A stretch of DNA of 64,000 nt from assembly GCF_902459465.1 (NCBI RefSeq), contig NC_047065.1, positions 2,724,309 to 2,788,308 of the forward strand, written 5' to 3'. This DNA comes from Asterias rubens. Taxonomy: Eukaryota; Echinodermata; Asteroidea; Forcipulatida; Asteriidae. A program made the position numbers and the translations under genes. Positions 10,878 to 22,800 of the stretch are shown here, in pieces. How positions within the stretch are numbered: position 1 is the stretch's first letter; each line of letters starts with the position of its first letter. The notes beneath the pieces were generated by a model, which worked only from the letters and a program-made list of their open reading frames with translations, did no database searches and was not told the origin of the DNA.

Positions 10878-13800
10878 CTAATCAAACTCCTCCATTTCTT
10901 GTACATTTTCATCTTCTTGTTCCCCGTCCGGTGGTCTTAGACTGTGGAGTAAGTCTCTCATAGCATCCATCAATGTTCCTAGACTCTGCCTTAGATCTGT
11001 GTTAGGAGCCAAGTAACCCCCGGCTGCTCCCTCGGGGTTATCTCCATCAACTACGGCAGCAAGATCTGGTATTGCTGAACCTGGTGGCTAGAAAACAAAC
11101 ACAATACAATACATTAGCAAAACAGGAGATAGAAGAAGCAGTCAATCTGATGTACATATAGTTTGTACATCGCCAATTAGTGTGCTTGAAGGCACTGGAC
11201 AATGTTGGTAATTACTAAAAAATGTTCATTAGTATAAAAACTTACTCGGTAACAAGCAATGGAGAGCTGTTGATAGTATGAACATGTTGAGAAACAACTC
11301 AATCTGAAGTAACGTAGTTTTTGAGAAAGAGGTAATTTTTCAAACTATTTAAATCGGAGAAAGACGTCAGGTCTGAAGCATTTCTTAGGCATCTGAAAGC
11401 ACACAAATTTGTGCAACAAGGGTGTTTTTTTCTTTCATTATTTTCTTGCAACTTCAATGACCAATTGAGCTCAAATGTTCACAGGTTTGTTATTTTATGC
11501 AAATGCCGGGATACACCAAGAGAAAACACTGGTCTTTGACAATTACCAAATGTGTCCATGGCCTTTGAAGAGGGACTGCAAGTTCAAATTCAGTGTTGTG
11601 ATCGACTCATTTTCCAAAAGATAGAGTCCTTATAATGATGACAAAATTTTGGCAAGTTCTTTCTGTGTCTTTATCCTCAACAACTTTGTGATTCTTTGAA
11701 CACAATAAATAAGGGCAATAGGAAATTGTTACAGGAAATCGTGATATAAGAGACATAAAAAGTCTTAAAAAGCTTAACTGCAATGGACTCATATAGTACT
11801 CAAATAATTTTTTTTATATTATTTGCCAATCAAGCAGGACACCTTGGTTGATACTGGACTGACATGAAAGTGACTTACTGGTGGTAAATATGAAGGCATC
11901 ATGGAACGGAAGAATTCTGAGAAGAGACCACGATCGGTCGGGATACCTGAGCCCTGCTGCCTGCATCAAATCAATCATAGGAAGTTGATTTAATTATTAG
12001 ACATTTTTTTGTCCAGAATATCCTCTACATAGGATTTGCTGCATTGCATGGTGAGGTATCAATATGTATTCTACTATCGCAAAGTAGATTTTCGGGGGTT
12101 CGGGAGACTTCTCAGTTCTGAAAAGAACTGTCCTGCTTTTTTAACTATAACCCGGGCGGATGGTATAGAAAATAGGCTGGGACTGCTGCTTTAGCTTATA
12201 GGATCGTGATTAACTGTACTACCGCAGGGTCAGTTCTTAAATTGGTCCCAAAGTTTTTCGACTAGCCTGCTCTAGTCATCGTCAGGAGACTGAATATCCT
12301 CCTTTTTAGTCTGCCTTATTAACTAATTAATAACTTTTTCTCCATCTTCCTATCTTGTCCTTTGTGTTTCCAACTTCAAGTGGACAAACCAGTCCCTTCC
12401 CTCAACCCCCGTCTCCCTATTCATTGCTTCTCTGTAATTCTCTATTCATGTAACTCCACTTGCCTGCTTATGTGACACGTGTTCATGTTTGTTGCGTTTC
12501 ATTAAGCCTTCGAGAAAACTCAGCAAGGGTCGAAAACCTCAGGCCATTTGTTTTTGCACTTACATTTTTCTTAGGAAGTTCATAAGAATATATATGCCAA
12601 TCACAGCAAAGTACATGTATATGTTTCAAATCAACTTTAAAGGACCATTTTTATACACCATATATAGAGCTTATATACAACACCAACACCAAACCTTGGT
12701 GGTCTATGATAGGAGACTAACGAGTCCTTTGGAGGGAGAGGATCATAAAACAAGACAGGTGTATTAGCCAGCTCTGGAGGTAAGCTTATCGGGCGGGTGG
12801 GTATCCGCTTGCATTTCGGGCATATCAGCTCGATGCGCTAGCTTGAGCATGATGACAACCCTGAAATTAAAGGACCTTTCTAAACACCACAGAGCTAATA
12901 CAAAATACTATACCTTGGTGGTCTATGATAGGAGACTATAGAGTCTTTTGGAGGGAGTGGATCATAAGACAAGACAGGTGTATTAGCCAGCTCGGGAGGT
13001 AAGGATAGAGTCGCATCTTTGATGTCACTTAGAAGAATATGACGATAAACATTCCTCGGTGTTCCTTGATATCTCATCTGTCTCCTGAAAGTTAACAGTA
13101 TGTCAAAATTTTCTTCATAACCACAAGACAAAGTGAAGCCAAACGCTTGAAACATTTATATGTTTGCTGAGAAACAAGTCCAAAGCCCGGTTGATCATTC
13201 CTGCAAATGCGAATGTGAAGCAAGTTTTGACGTCGCATGGCTGTTTTCACATGGTCTTCGAATGGTTCACAGGAGTTGAGCACAGGGGTGGATTTCACAA
13301 AAAGTTAGGACTAGTCTTATCTCGAGTTAGGACCAGTTACTCGTCCTAACTTAGGACTATCCATGCAATTTGTATATCTCCTAGGACTAGTCCTCTTTGT
13401 GAAATCGACCCCAGGTCAACTAAATGCGAATTATTTGTTACGAGTGAAGAGAAGCAATTACAGTAAAGCACACAAGTGTACAGACCAGAATTCGAACCTA
13501 CATCCCGATGACTTAACCACCGGAACTTGAGTTTGATGCCTTTAAACTGCTCGGCCGTGTTTATCCCTTTCTTGTAACTGGCAGTTCATCTGCGTTTTCT
13601 GGGACAATAAATAAACAATAAACTCACTTTGCCTGGTATTCTTTAATCAGCGGTTCCTTGTTGTCCACCCGTTGTAATACAGCGCTAACATTAGTCTCTA
13701 ACCACTTCATAACCTCAGGTACCTTCCACATGGCATGATTACGTGCAACATATAGAGATATCAGCTGAGTTAAGGCTTTCGGCTGACTGGAAAACAAATA

Positions 13801-16800
13801 CATCCAAGACACAAAATGGTAAACATTGGATGATTTGTGGAAATATTAGTATTAAAGACACTGGACAATATTAGTAATTGTCAAAGACCAGTCTTCTCAC
13901 TTGGTGTATCTCAACATGTGCACAAAAAAAACCTGCGAAAACTCAATTGGTCGTCGAAGTTGTGAGATAATAGTTGAAGAAAAAAACACCCTTGTCACAA
14001 AAAGTTGTGTGCTTTCAGATGCTTGATTTCGGAACCTCGACATCTAATTCTGAGGTCTCAAAATAAAATTTGTGGAAAGTTACTTCTTGCTCGAAAATTA
14101 CTTCTTTCTCGTTACTTAAGAAGGAGCTTTTTCTCACAATGTTTTATACTACCAACAGCTCTCCATTGCTAGTTACCAAGTTAGTTGTTTATGTAAGTAG
14201 GTTTGGGATGCTGTCATTTGTTTCTTACTTGCAATGACTTGATACTGAGAAGAATGGATGTTTCTTGACTGCAGCGTCTGGCTGGACGCCACATTTCTCC
14301 AGGAGTAACATCAAGGCCTAGTAGGAACCAAAATAAATATTGTGCTACAAAGGTTCGGTCACACAGGCCCCGATAACGAGAACTAAAACGATAAGCGTTA
14401 AAAATACACGCCCTCGATTGGTTGAATTGCTCCACGCAGAATAGGCCCATGCTCATTCAACCAATCAAGTGCTTGCATTTTTATCGTTCTCGTTTTCGTT
14501 TTCGTTATCGGGGCCTGTGTGACCGGGCCTTAAGAATATAAAGTACGGTTTTATGGTCAATTTTTTGGGAGTAATTACCAAAGGTTTAGCCTCCATTTAA
14601 AACACAATTTTCATAAAAACCAACTTTGAGACGACAATGAAGAGCTGTTGATCATATAAAACATTGTGAGACACGACTCCCACTCAACAAAGTTTTTAAG
14701 AAAGAGACAATTTCTCACTAAAATATTTGAATTTGAGAAAGACAACAGGCCTGAACTTTCTCAGGCATCTGAAAGCACCAAAATTTGTGCAACACAGGTG
14801 TTTTTTTCTTTCATTATTTTCTTGAAACTTTGATGACCACTGAGCCTAAATTTGCACAGATTTGTTGTTTTATGCATATGTTGAGTTACACCAAGTGAGA
14901 AGACTGGTCTTTGACAATTATCAAACTGTGTCCAGTACCTTTAATGAGTGAGCCATTTCTCACAATGTTTCATACTATCCGTTGCTCTTTACGGAGTAAG
15001 TTTTTATGCTAACAATTATTTCAAGTAATTACCAAAGGTATCCAGTGCCTTTAATGAACATGGATTCTTACCGATGGATACATGAGAAGAGCTGTTTGTA
15101 CTGCAGCGTCGGCTTTGGTGGTATTATCATCTTGATTTGAATGGTACCGGGCCAGAGCGACACTGAAGGCAAAGTTAGGAAGCTGAGAGAGATTCTTGTG
15201 GGCCTATCAGACAGAACAGTCAAAGTAAAAAAAAAAGAGTGTGTTTTGGCGGTCGTAACCAATAACTGTTTCGGTCACTGACCAGTGGTTAACTGATGGC
15301 AAGTTCAACCGAAACAGTCATTGGTTACGACCACCAAAACGCACCCCAGTATTAACGGTTACAAACTGCCTATGAACCATAAGAACCTATGCAAGACATA
15401 GGCCTAGTTCATGGCCTGACATTCCGACCCTAGCAGAGTCTTTCTCGAAGGCTGAAGAGAAAGACTTGGAGAAAGACTCTGTTAGGGTCGAAACGTCAGG
15501 CCATTAACTATTTTAAGTACAAAACAATGAAGATAGAAAACAAAGATGAGTTTTCCTTTGGACATGTGTTGTTCGCACTTATGCAACATTGTAATAATAA
15601 ACTACAAGGGAAACTTACTGGGCAAGTTGAAAAATGATTTGGGGTCGAGAAAAGACAAATTTCCTAGAGCAGGATTTAAGCCAATGGCCTCAAGATTAAC
15701 AAGCAGCGCTCTACCAACTCGGTTATCTTGCTTGTATGTTAGCGGTCTCCCTATTTGTCAATATCTTTGTTCGGCTGCCAGTCAGAAGCAATACAACCGT
15801 TAACTGCGGTTTGTAACCAGGGATCACACCCAAGTTTATAATACAACCAGGGCCCAATTTCATAGAGCTGCTAAGCACAAAAATTTGCTTAGCAAGAAAT
15901 TTCTTCCTGGGTAAAAACAGGATTACCAACCAAATTTTCATTTGTTGCATATTGCTTGTTAGTCTGGTATTCAGCTGTTGTTTGCTTATCCTGAAAATCA
16001 TGTGAAAATTTGGTTGGTAATCCTGTTTTTAACAAGGCAAACATATCATGCTAAGCAAATTGTTATGCTTAGCAGCTCTATGAAATTGGGCCCTGGAAAG
16101 CGGCAGCAGAGGGATCACCTCAGGAATGCAATTTTTCATTTAGATATCGAATCATAAACCACAAGATGTATTTCTTGCAGACATGATATTTGGTGCTTGG
16201 AAAATTTGATTCAGTACAAGGGCTGACCTACATTATCGACTTTAATACACTATTCAGACTATTCAGTCACAAAATTCTGTGTTTCAAAGGGAAAACAACA
16301 TCGAAAATCAGACTAATGTAGGAGGAATATCATCATCATGCCTGATTTCTTGTCAGACTTCCGTTAAGTGTATGGTATACCAAGGAAACCAAGAAAATAA
16401 TCCACTGCTATTGTTACTTACCTCCCATTCACTAAATAGTCTTATCAGAAACTCATGTTGATCAGAACGCAATGCATAATGGTCTATCATCAATAACACA
16501 CCAAGTGGATCAGAGTCCGGGTCCAGACTGAAATTAAACAATTATACAGACTGATATTAGGCCAAAGGTCAAATTGACGTTTAATTAACACATTAAGTTT
16601 AGGAAAATGAGAAAATTGCAAATTGCTAAATGCAAACTGCAAACGAAAAAGACCTATTGTATAATTGCAAAAAAAAAGCTAATGGCCTTACGTTTCGACC
16701 CCTTTTTGTAGGACTCTGTTAAAGAGCAAAAATACTTTAACCAACAAATGAACGAAAATATGTTGACCAACAAAAGAGCAAAAATGTTTTGCTCAAAAGC

Positions 16801-19800
16801 TAGGGTTGAAACGCCAGGCCTTTTCACATATTTAATGAATTTTGTTTACAATTTTTTTTATGCTTATGAATTTTTTCACATGTTGAAAAAACATTGTAGG
16901 AATACAAACAAAATTCCAAACCTTACCTTAATAGTAATTTGCATAATTCCAAAGCCGTGCGATTTGCTCCCCTCTGTCCAACAAACTCTAGATGTCTGAA
17001 GAGTGCCAGAAAGACGGCTCGATTCTCTGCCCTCCTGTAGTCAAGACGACAGTTCCCTTGCGTTAAACTGAACAGCGTATGGAAACTACACTCAATGTTG
17101 TATAGCGCCCTCTCTGGGGAAATAAAGAAGAGGTTGAAATCATTCTCTGAAATGAAATTCTGTTTCGGTAACACTGACTGACGATTTACTGTAACCACAA
17201 ATTCACTATGAGCTGTGTGAGTCAATGATTATTGGAGCTAGCAGCCAGTAAAAGGAGGGTATAACTTTGGTATCTACGCACAAAAAATATATGACCGTAA
17301 AAACTTATCTTGGTAAGAAGCACTGTAGCTTTAAAATGTATAACATTTTTGAGAAATGATACTTTTCAAACGAATGTGGTTTTAGACAGAGGGATTTTTA
17401 AAACATTTAAATCTGAGAAATTGTTCTGCATGAAACGTTTCTCAGATTGTTAGTTCCAATGGGAGACTTTCTGGGACGATAGAGGGCAGCAGACTTACCG
17501 GGTAAATCCATTGTTCTCAGAATTATGCGCATGTTCAGAACTACGTAAACAATGGAAATTTACCCGGTATGTCTGCTGCCACCTAGTGTTGGAAAGTCTC
17601 CTATTGCGGATTACAACCGCTCCGGTTTTTCAGCCTTTTACATGTATCTCAAAGATGGTAACACCTTTTGGAATGAAAATGTCACAAGTTAGTTAATAAT
17701 TGTATATATCTAGGAGCGTTTTCGAATCGAAGGCTCAGGCTTGAGGCTTGAGGCTTGGGATTTTCAGGCTCCGGCTCAGTGAGACTCAGGCTTCACAATA
17801 AACAACATGGCGACGAAATTGTTTCGAACACTTCGGCTTCACGGCGGGATTAGGCTTCATGTGGCCCTCGTGGTGGATCATGGGGGAAATAATAATGCAC
17901 GAGAACAAACGTGCGTCGTCTGCTTTTTGTGTGCGAGGCTTTTATTTAATGATTGTATAACAAAACAAAAAATAACACCACCACAAAACACATAATCATA
18001 CCATTTGTATTGTAACAAACGCATATTTGCTTTCTGATGGTTTAATATTGTAAAAATACCTCAATAACTTAGAGCAGCCCACTTTTTAGCTTCACTTGAT
18101 TGTAAAATGACTTATTTAAGTGAAAGCCAACAAATGATGGTTGTTTTCATCAACAACGAAACGGACCAAAAATGTTCTGAAAACATAGCTTTATTTTGTT
18201 GTAATATATGTCAACAACATGCCTTGCATTGAAACTGGAAAGCAGGGAAATTTCGAAAGGTATGTTCTGTTATTTGAAAACTATAGTATTCTTTTAGAAT
18301 AAAAATAACATTACTCCGACTATCAAGTAAAAACTGCATACAAGCTATACTGCACAACAATGAAAACTTTATTTTATCATAAATTGAGTTACTTTTAAAC
18401 AAAAGAAGTATCAATTTACAGCAATTGATTGTTTAAATAACTTTTTTTAAGATTACAAAGACGGTGCTAATAAATGATTGTTTGTGTTCTCCCATGAGGC
18501 TGGGAAAATGTTAGGTTACTTAACAACTTTTAAGTTCATTGCAATTATGATGATCTCCACTTTAAAGTCAAGAAACATGATTATTTCGTCAACTGTTAGG
18601 TTAGTATTTCGGAATTGTCAAGTTTTTTCTAATTGTATTTTTCAGCTGTAGAATAGTTGCTAGCAAAAAATTGCAAATAAGGACAGGTCAGTTTGCTTTA
18701 TGTTACTTTACAGAGTTAGAATTGAGCTTTTTATCTTTATCGACACTGGTGAAGTTTCTTCTGCTTAATCACCAGTGATATTTCCTCTACTGATGACTAA
18801 GCCTGAGCGACTAGTGTGACAGACAAGTGTCGAAGTGGAGACTATTGATTGCCTTGTCGAGTTACAAATACCATTTTTCAACTACTCACGTTACTCGACG
18901 TGCTACCATGACTACTAAAAAACAGTCACGACTAGGAAACTTTCTAGGACAATAGGTGGCAGCAGACTTACCGGGTAAAGCCATGTTCGCAGAATTATGT
19001 GCAAGCTCATAACTACGTAAACAATGGAAGTTTACCCGGTAAGTCTGCTGCCACCTAGCGTTGGAAAGTCTCCCATTGTGTCGCTCTTGCCTATTCCCTA
19101 CAACTTCAATCCTTTTAGCACAAATTTTACTTGATTGGGCCTGCGGCAAACAACTTGCCGCAATGTATCTTAGGAGTTTAAAATAGTCACAACTATTGTC
19201 AAAGTCGTGACTACAATGTTTTTGACACTAGATGAGTAGTAAACTTCACTTGTTGTCCAGGCCTACTGGTGACATCTTATATTGTTCTGAAATGAACTAA
19301 CAGGTCTTTCGCTTTGATGCGGAACTGGCTAGCACATGTTACGCTTCTCACATTGATGCTTTTCTGCAGATCCTTGTAACTGAAATGAGAAGAAGATACA
19401 ATCTTATGAGTATGATCAAATAGTCAATGCTTGAGTAGGATCAAATAATCAATGCTTGAGTATAATAAAATAATCAATGCTTGAGTACATGTATGATCAA
19501 ATAATCAATGCAGCCCTCAACATTATAAATTGCAAAATTATAGCATTATCATACCATTTGGGTGATCATTGTACAATGTATCTAAACAAAATTGATTTTT
19601 AGCTCTTGGGATTTAATGTTGGTTTAGAGAGTTTACTTTCTATTACCCCCCCCCCCCCTTAGATATAAAAAACAAAGGTCAACATTCAAGAGGGGATTGA
19701 CTTGGAAGTCTCTCGAACTCCAGATCACCACTGATTATCGGAAACATCTCAAAAGGATGTCGGGTTAGCCTTGCTAAGCCTTGCTAAGGCAGTCAAATTG

Positions 19801-22800
19801 TCACTCCGAACAAACGCAACTACCGTATACATTGTACACTGAGCGTAAAATTAACCACATCCGGCACATCGCACGACACGACGCCCCCGTACACAGCCTC
19901 AGCATGCGGTTAGTGGTACGAGTGCGGATTACTTCAGCAATGTGACAGTGTATACGGGTGGGTCGTGCGGTGTGATTACTACGCACAGTGTATACGGGTG
20001 GGTTTAGACCGTCGTCTTTTTCTGAGTGAATAATACCACAGCCTTGATATTTATAGTATTCATTTTGGTTTTAACCCATAAACACCGATGTGGTAATTGC
20101 ACTATATACTCAATACTTACCGGAGTAAAAACCAAACTGAATACTCGTAACCTGGTGCAATTTTAATATCATTTGCAGTTCCGGCTGCTAAAATTTAGGA
20201 TTCAAACTGCCTCAGCTACTGGGCAAACTCGGTGGTCTAGTTTAGCATGAAACTGCTCTAGAATTGCAAAGGTTGTGGGTTCGAATCCCACCTGAGTAAT
20301 TTGCCTGTGATTTTTGTTTTCACAAAACTCAGGTAAGTACTGAGTATACAGTGCTTATATAACACACATTGGTGTATATGGGTAAAAACCAATTTTGTGA
20401 TTCAAACCATACCTGACAGATATGGGCAGTGTTCAAGTATCCTTTTGCCCCTATTAGACTTGAACCTCGGCCGGGTGGTTTTCCTCACACCAAAGTCACT
20501 CTTCCAAATCTACATTGTACAATGAAAGTTAATACAAGTAAGAATGTTGATGAATGCCAGTCCTCTTCTACAAAAAAGTTGGAATCCTTAGTCCACAAGC
20601 AAAAGGTGTTTTTCTAGCAAAGTCCCCCCCCCCCATCTCAACACCCAACCCATACTTATATAGCCTCTGCTTAATAAGTTGATGCAGGTGTACATGTATC
20701 ATCATTCATTCATTCATGGCTAATATTTAAATTTATGTAATCATGTAACCTTTTTTTTTTAGTTGCCAAGAAATGTATTTCCCTTCAGAAAACTCAAATA
20801 AATTACTACCCGGTACATCAGTCAGAAGTAAACAATATGAAATATTATTATTAAAAAAGTAGGCCTACAACAAAAACATTCTTGAAAAAAAGGAACAAAG
20901 CGAAATATTATTCATAAGTAACAAGAGTGTTCAATGTAATGTTTATATAAAATAATCGGTTCAGCTTAAACGAAACCGCAAGATTTATAACTAATAATAT
21001 CACTATCCAGCTCTCGGCCTTGGGATTATAAAAAATAATAAAGAAGTGTCGTTTTTAATCAGCAGACAAGGAATTTTAATTTTCTGCCAACGAAAAATAG
21101 ACCATAACCAAGTTAAGAAGACAGGCCCTACTTTCACAAATATTATCCTGTCAAATAATTCCCGAATGTAGCTTATCTTCATCAGTAAATGTTGAGAATA
21201 AAACCAAAAGACAATTTTCACGAATTAGATGCAGCACTAAGTTTATGGGCACACGTCATTTTTAACGCGAAGTAAATTATCATAAAAATTTACATTATAT
21301 ATCAAAACTTACCTTAATATCATTGATGCAAATTGTTCGCCTTCTCATGGGTGATATATCAGGTGAAGACTGTTGTTATTAATAGTAAAACACAATCAAA
21401 AGAGCCAAATTTGTCAATTTTATTGAACGGTAACCGAGGATTTTAATGGCTGCCGCAAGAAAAAGATTTATCATCACGAATCTGACGTCATGAAGCCTAG
21501 CGAAGCCACCTCTTGAGGAGGCTTCGCCTGGCGCTGTTTTCAGCCAAAATCGAAGCCTCAAATTCGAAGCCCGATCCGGAGCCTCCGATTCGTACGCGGC
21601 TTCAAAATGGCTGCATCAGTCTGAAGCCCAAGCCTGAGCCTGAGCCTTCGATTCGAAAACGCTCTAGGAATAAAATAACCGAACATAAACTGTTCTCAGT
21701 CCTTACCAACAAGCTCCGCAGCCATCTGTCTGTCCTCACTCATCTTACAGACTTCACTCAATTGAAGAAGAGTATCAATGTGGTATGGATGCATCTGCAG
21801 CAACGCCTTCATGAAAACAACATCAAATCCTAATTTATATATATACACATATTGACTGGCAATGAGGTAAAAAGTGTGCGTCTATTTCCCCCGAGGGTCT
21901 TTAATGACCAGGGGTGGATTTCAAAAAGAGTTAAGACTAGTCTTATCTCGACTTGGGACGAGTTACTCGTCCTAACTTAGGACTACCCATACGTTTTTAA
22001 TATCTCCTAGGACTAGCCCTAAGTTAGGACTAGTCCTAACTCTTTGTGAAATCGACCCCTGAAGAGGGATCTGATTCCAGAGGCCGAATGCTGAGGGAAA
22101 TAGGTCCCTCTTCTGGTCACTCACAGGCTCTTTTTTGTATTTGTCCCTGGTCTCCACAGGGTACCGAAGATGAGCACACCCATTATGACCCTCATCCCAA
22201 TAGAAATAAAGACAGAGGTGAGTTAGGATAAGGGCCCAATTTAATAGCACTGCTTAACGGTAAGCAAATTTGCGTGCTTACTGTAGCAGACAAATTGGGC
22301 GGCCATATTGCGTGTTTACCGTGGATTTGCATTGTGACGTCATTTATTTTCGTGCGGTAAGCACCGGAAGGTTAGCATGCCTTTTCGTGTGCTTACGGTC
22401 AGCAGCGCTATGAAATAAAAATCGCACAGTAAGCAAAAAACAGCCGCTAAGCAGCGCTATGAAATTGGGCCAAGGACACAAGTGTTCCACCAGGACTCAA
22501 CTCGACCGGGACTCGAACCCACCCTCTGCTGATCACATAAACCAGAGTTCGGTTAACAGTTCGATGCTCTAAACTGCTCCGCCACGACACCTCCTTTTTG
22601 TTTTGTCCTTGGTCTCCAAAAGGGACCAAAAATTTCCATCCCTAATGCTGGAAAAACGTGCATGCAATTTCGGCAATGTGTACTTAACCAAACATTTTAT
22701 TATTATTATTAGTAGTAGTAGTATTTAAAAAAAAACATAACATATGAATTTTTTCCTGCTATTTGAAGTACTGTTTTGATTAGTTTGAAAAATTCTCAAC

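Larger units (their letters stand above)
17714..21664. mobile_element. 3.95-kb element with 28-bp terminal inverted repeats in TCF25 intron 6
   Basis: Both ends begin GAGCGTTTTCGAATCGAAGG and remain identical for 28 bp (17714-17741; inverted at 21637-21664). They are flanked by TAG on each side (17711-17713, 21665-21667), as a 3-bp target duplication would be. GAGGCTT subrepeats follow inside each end. A 3-bp duplication fits PIF/Harbinger-type elements, but no transposase frame was recognised, so it is probably non-autonomous. It ends 42 bp from TCF25 exon 6 and contains younger insertions (foldback 18933-19078, SINE 20171-20400). Confidence 0.75.
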
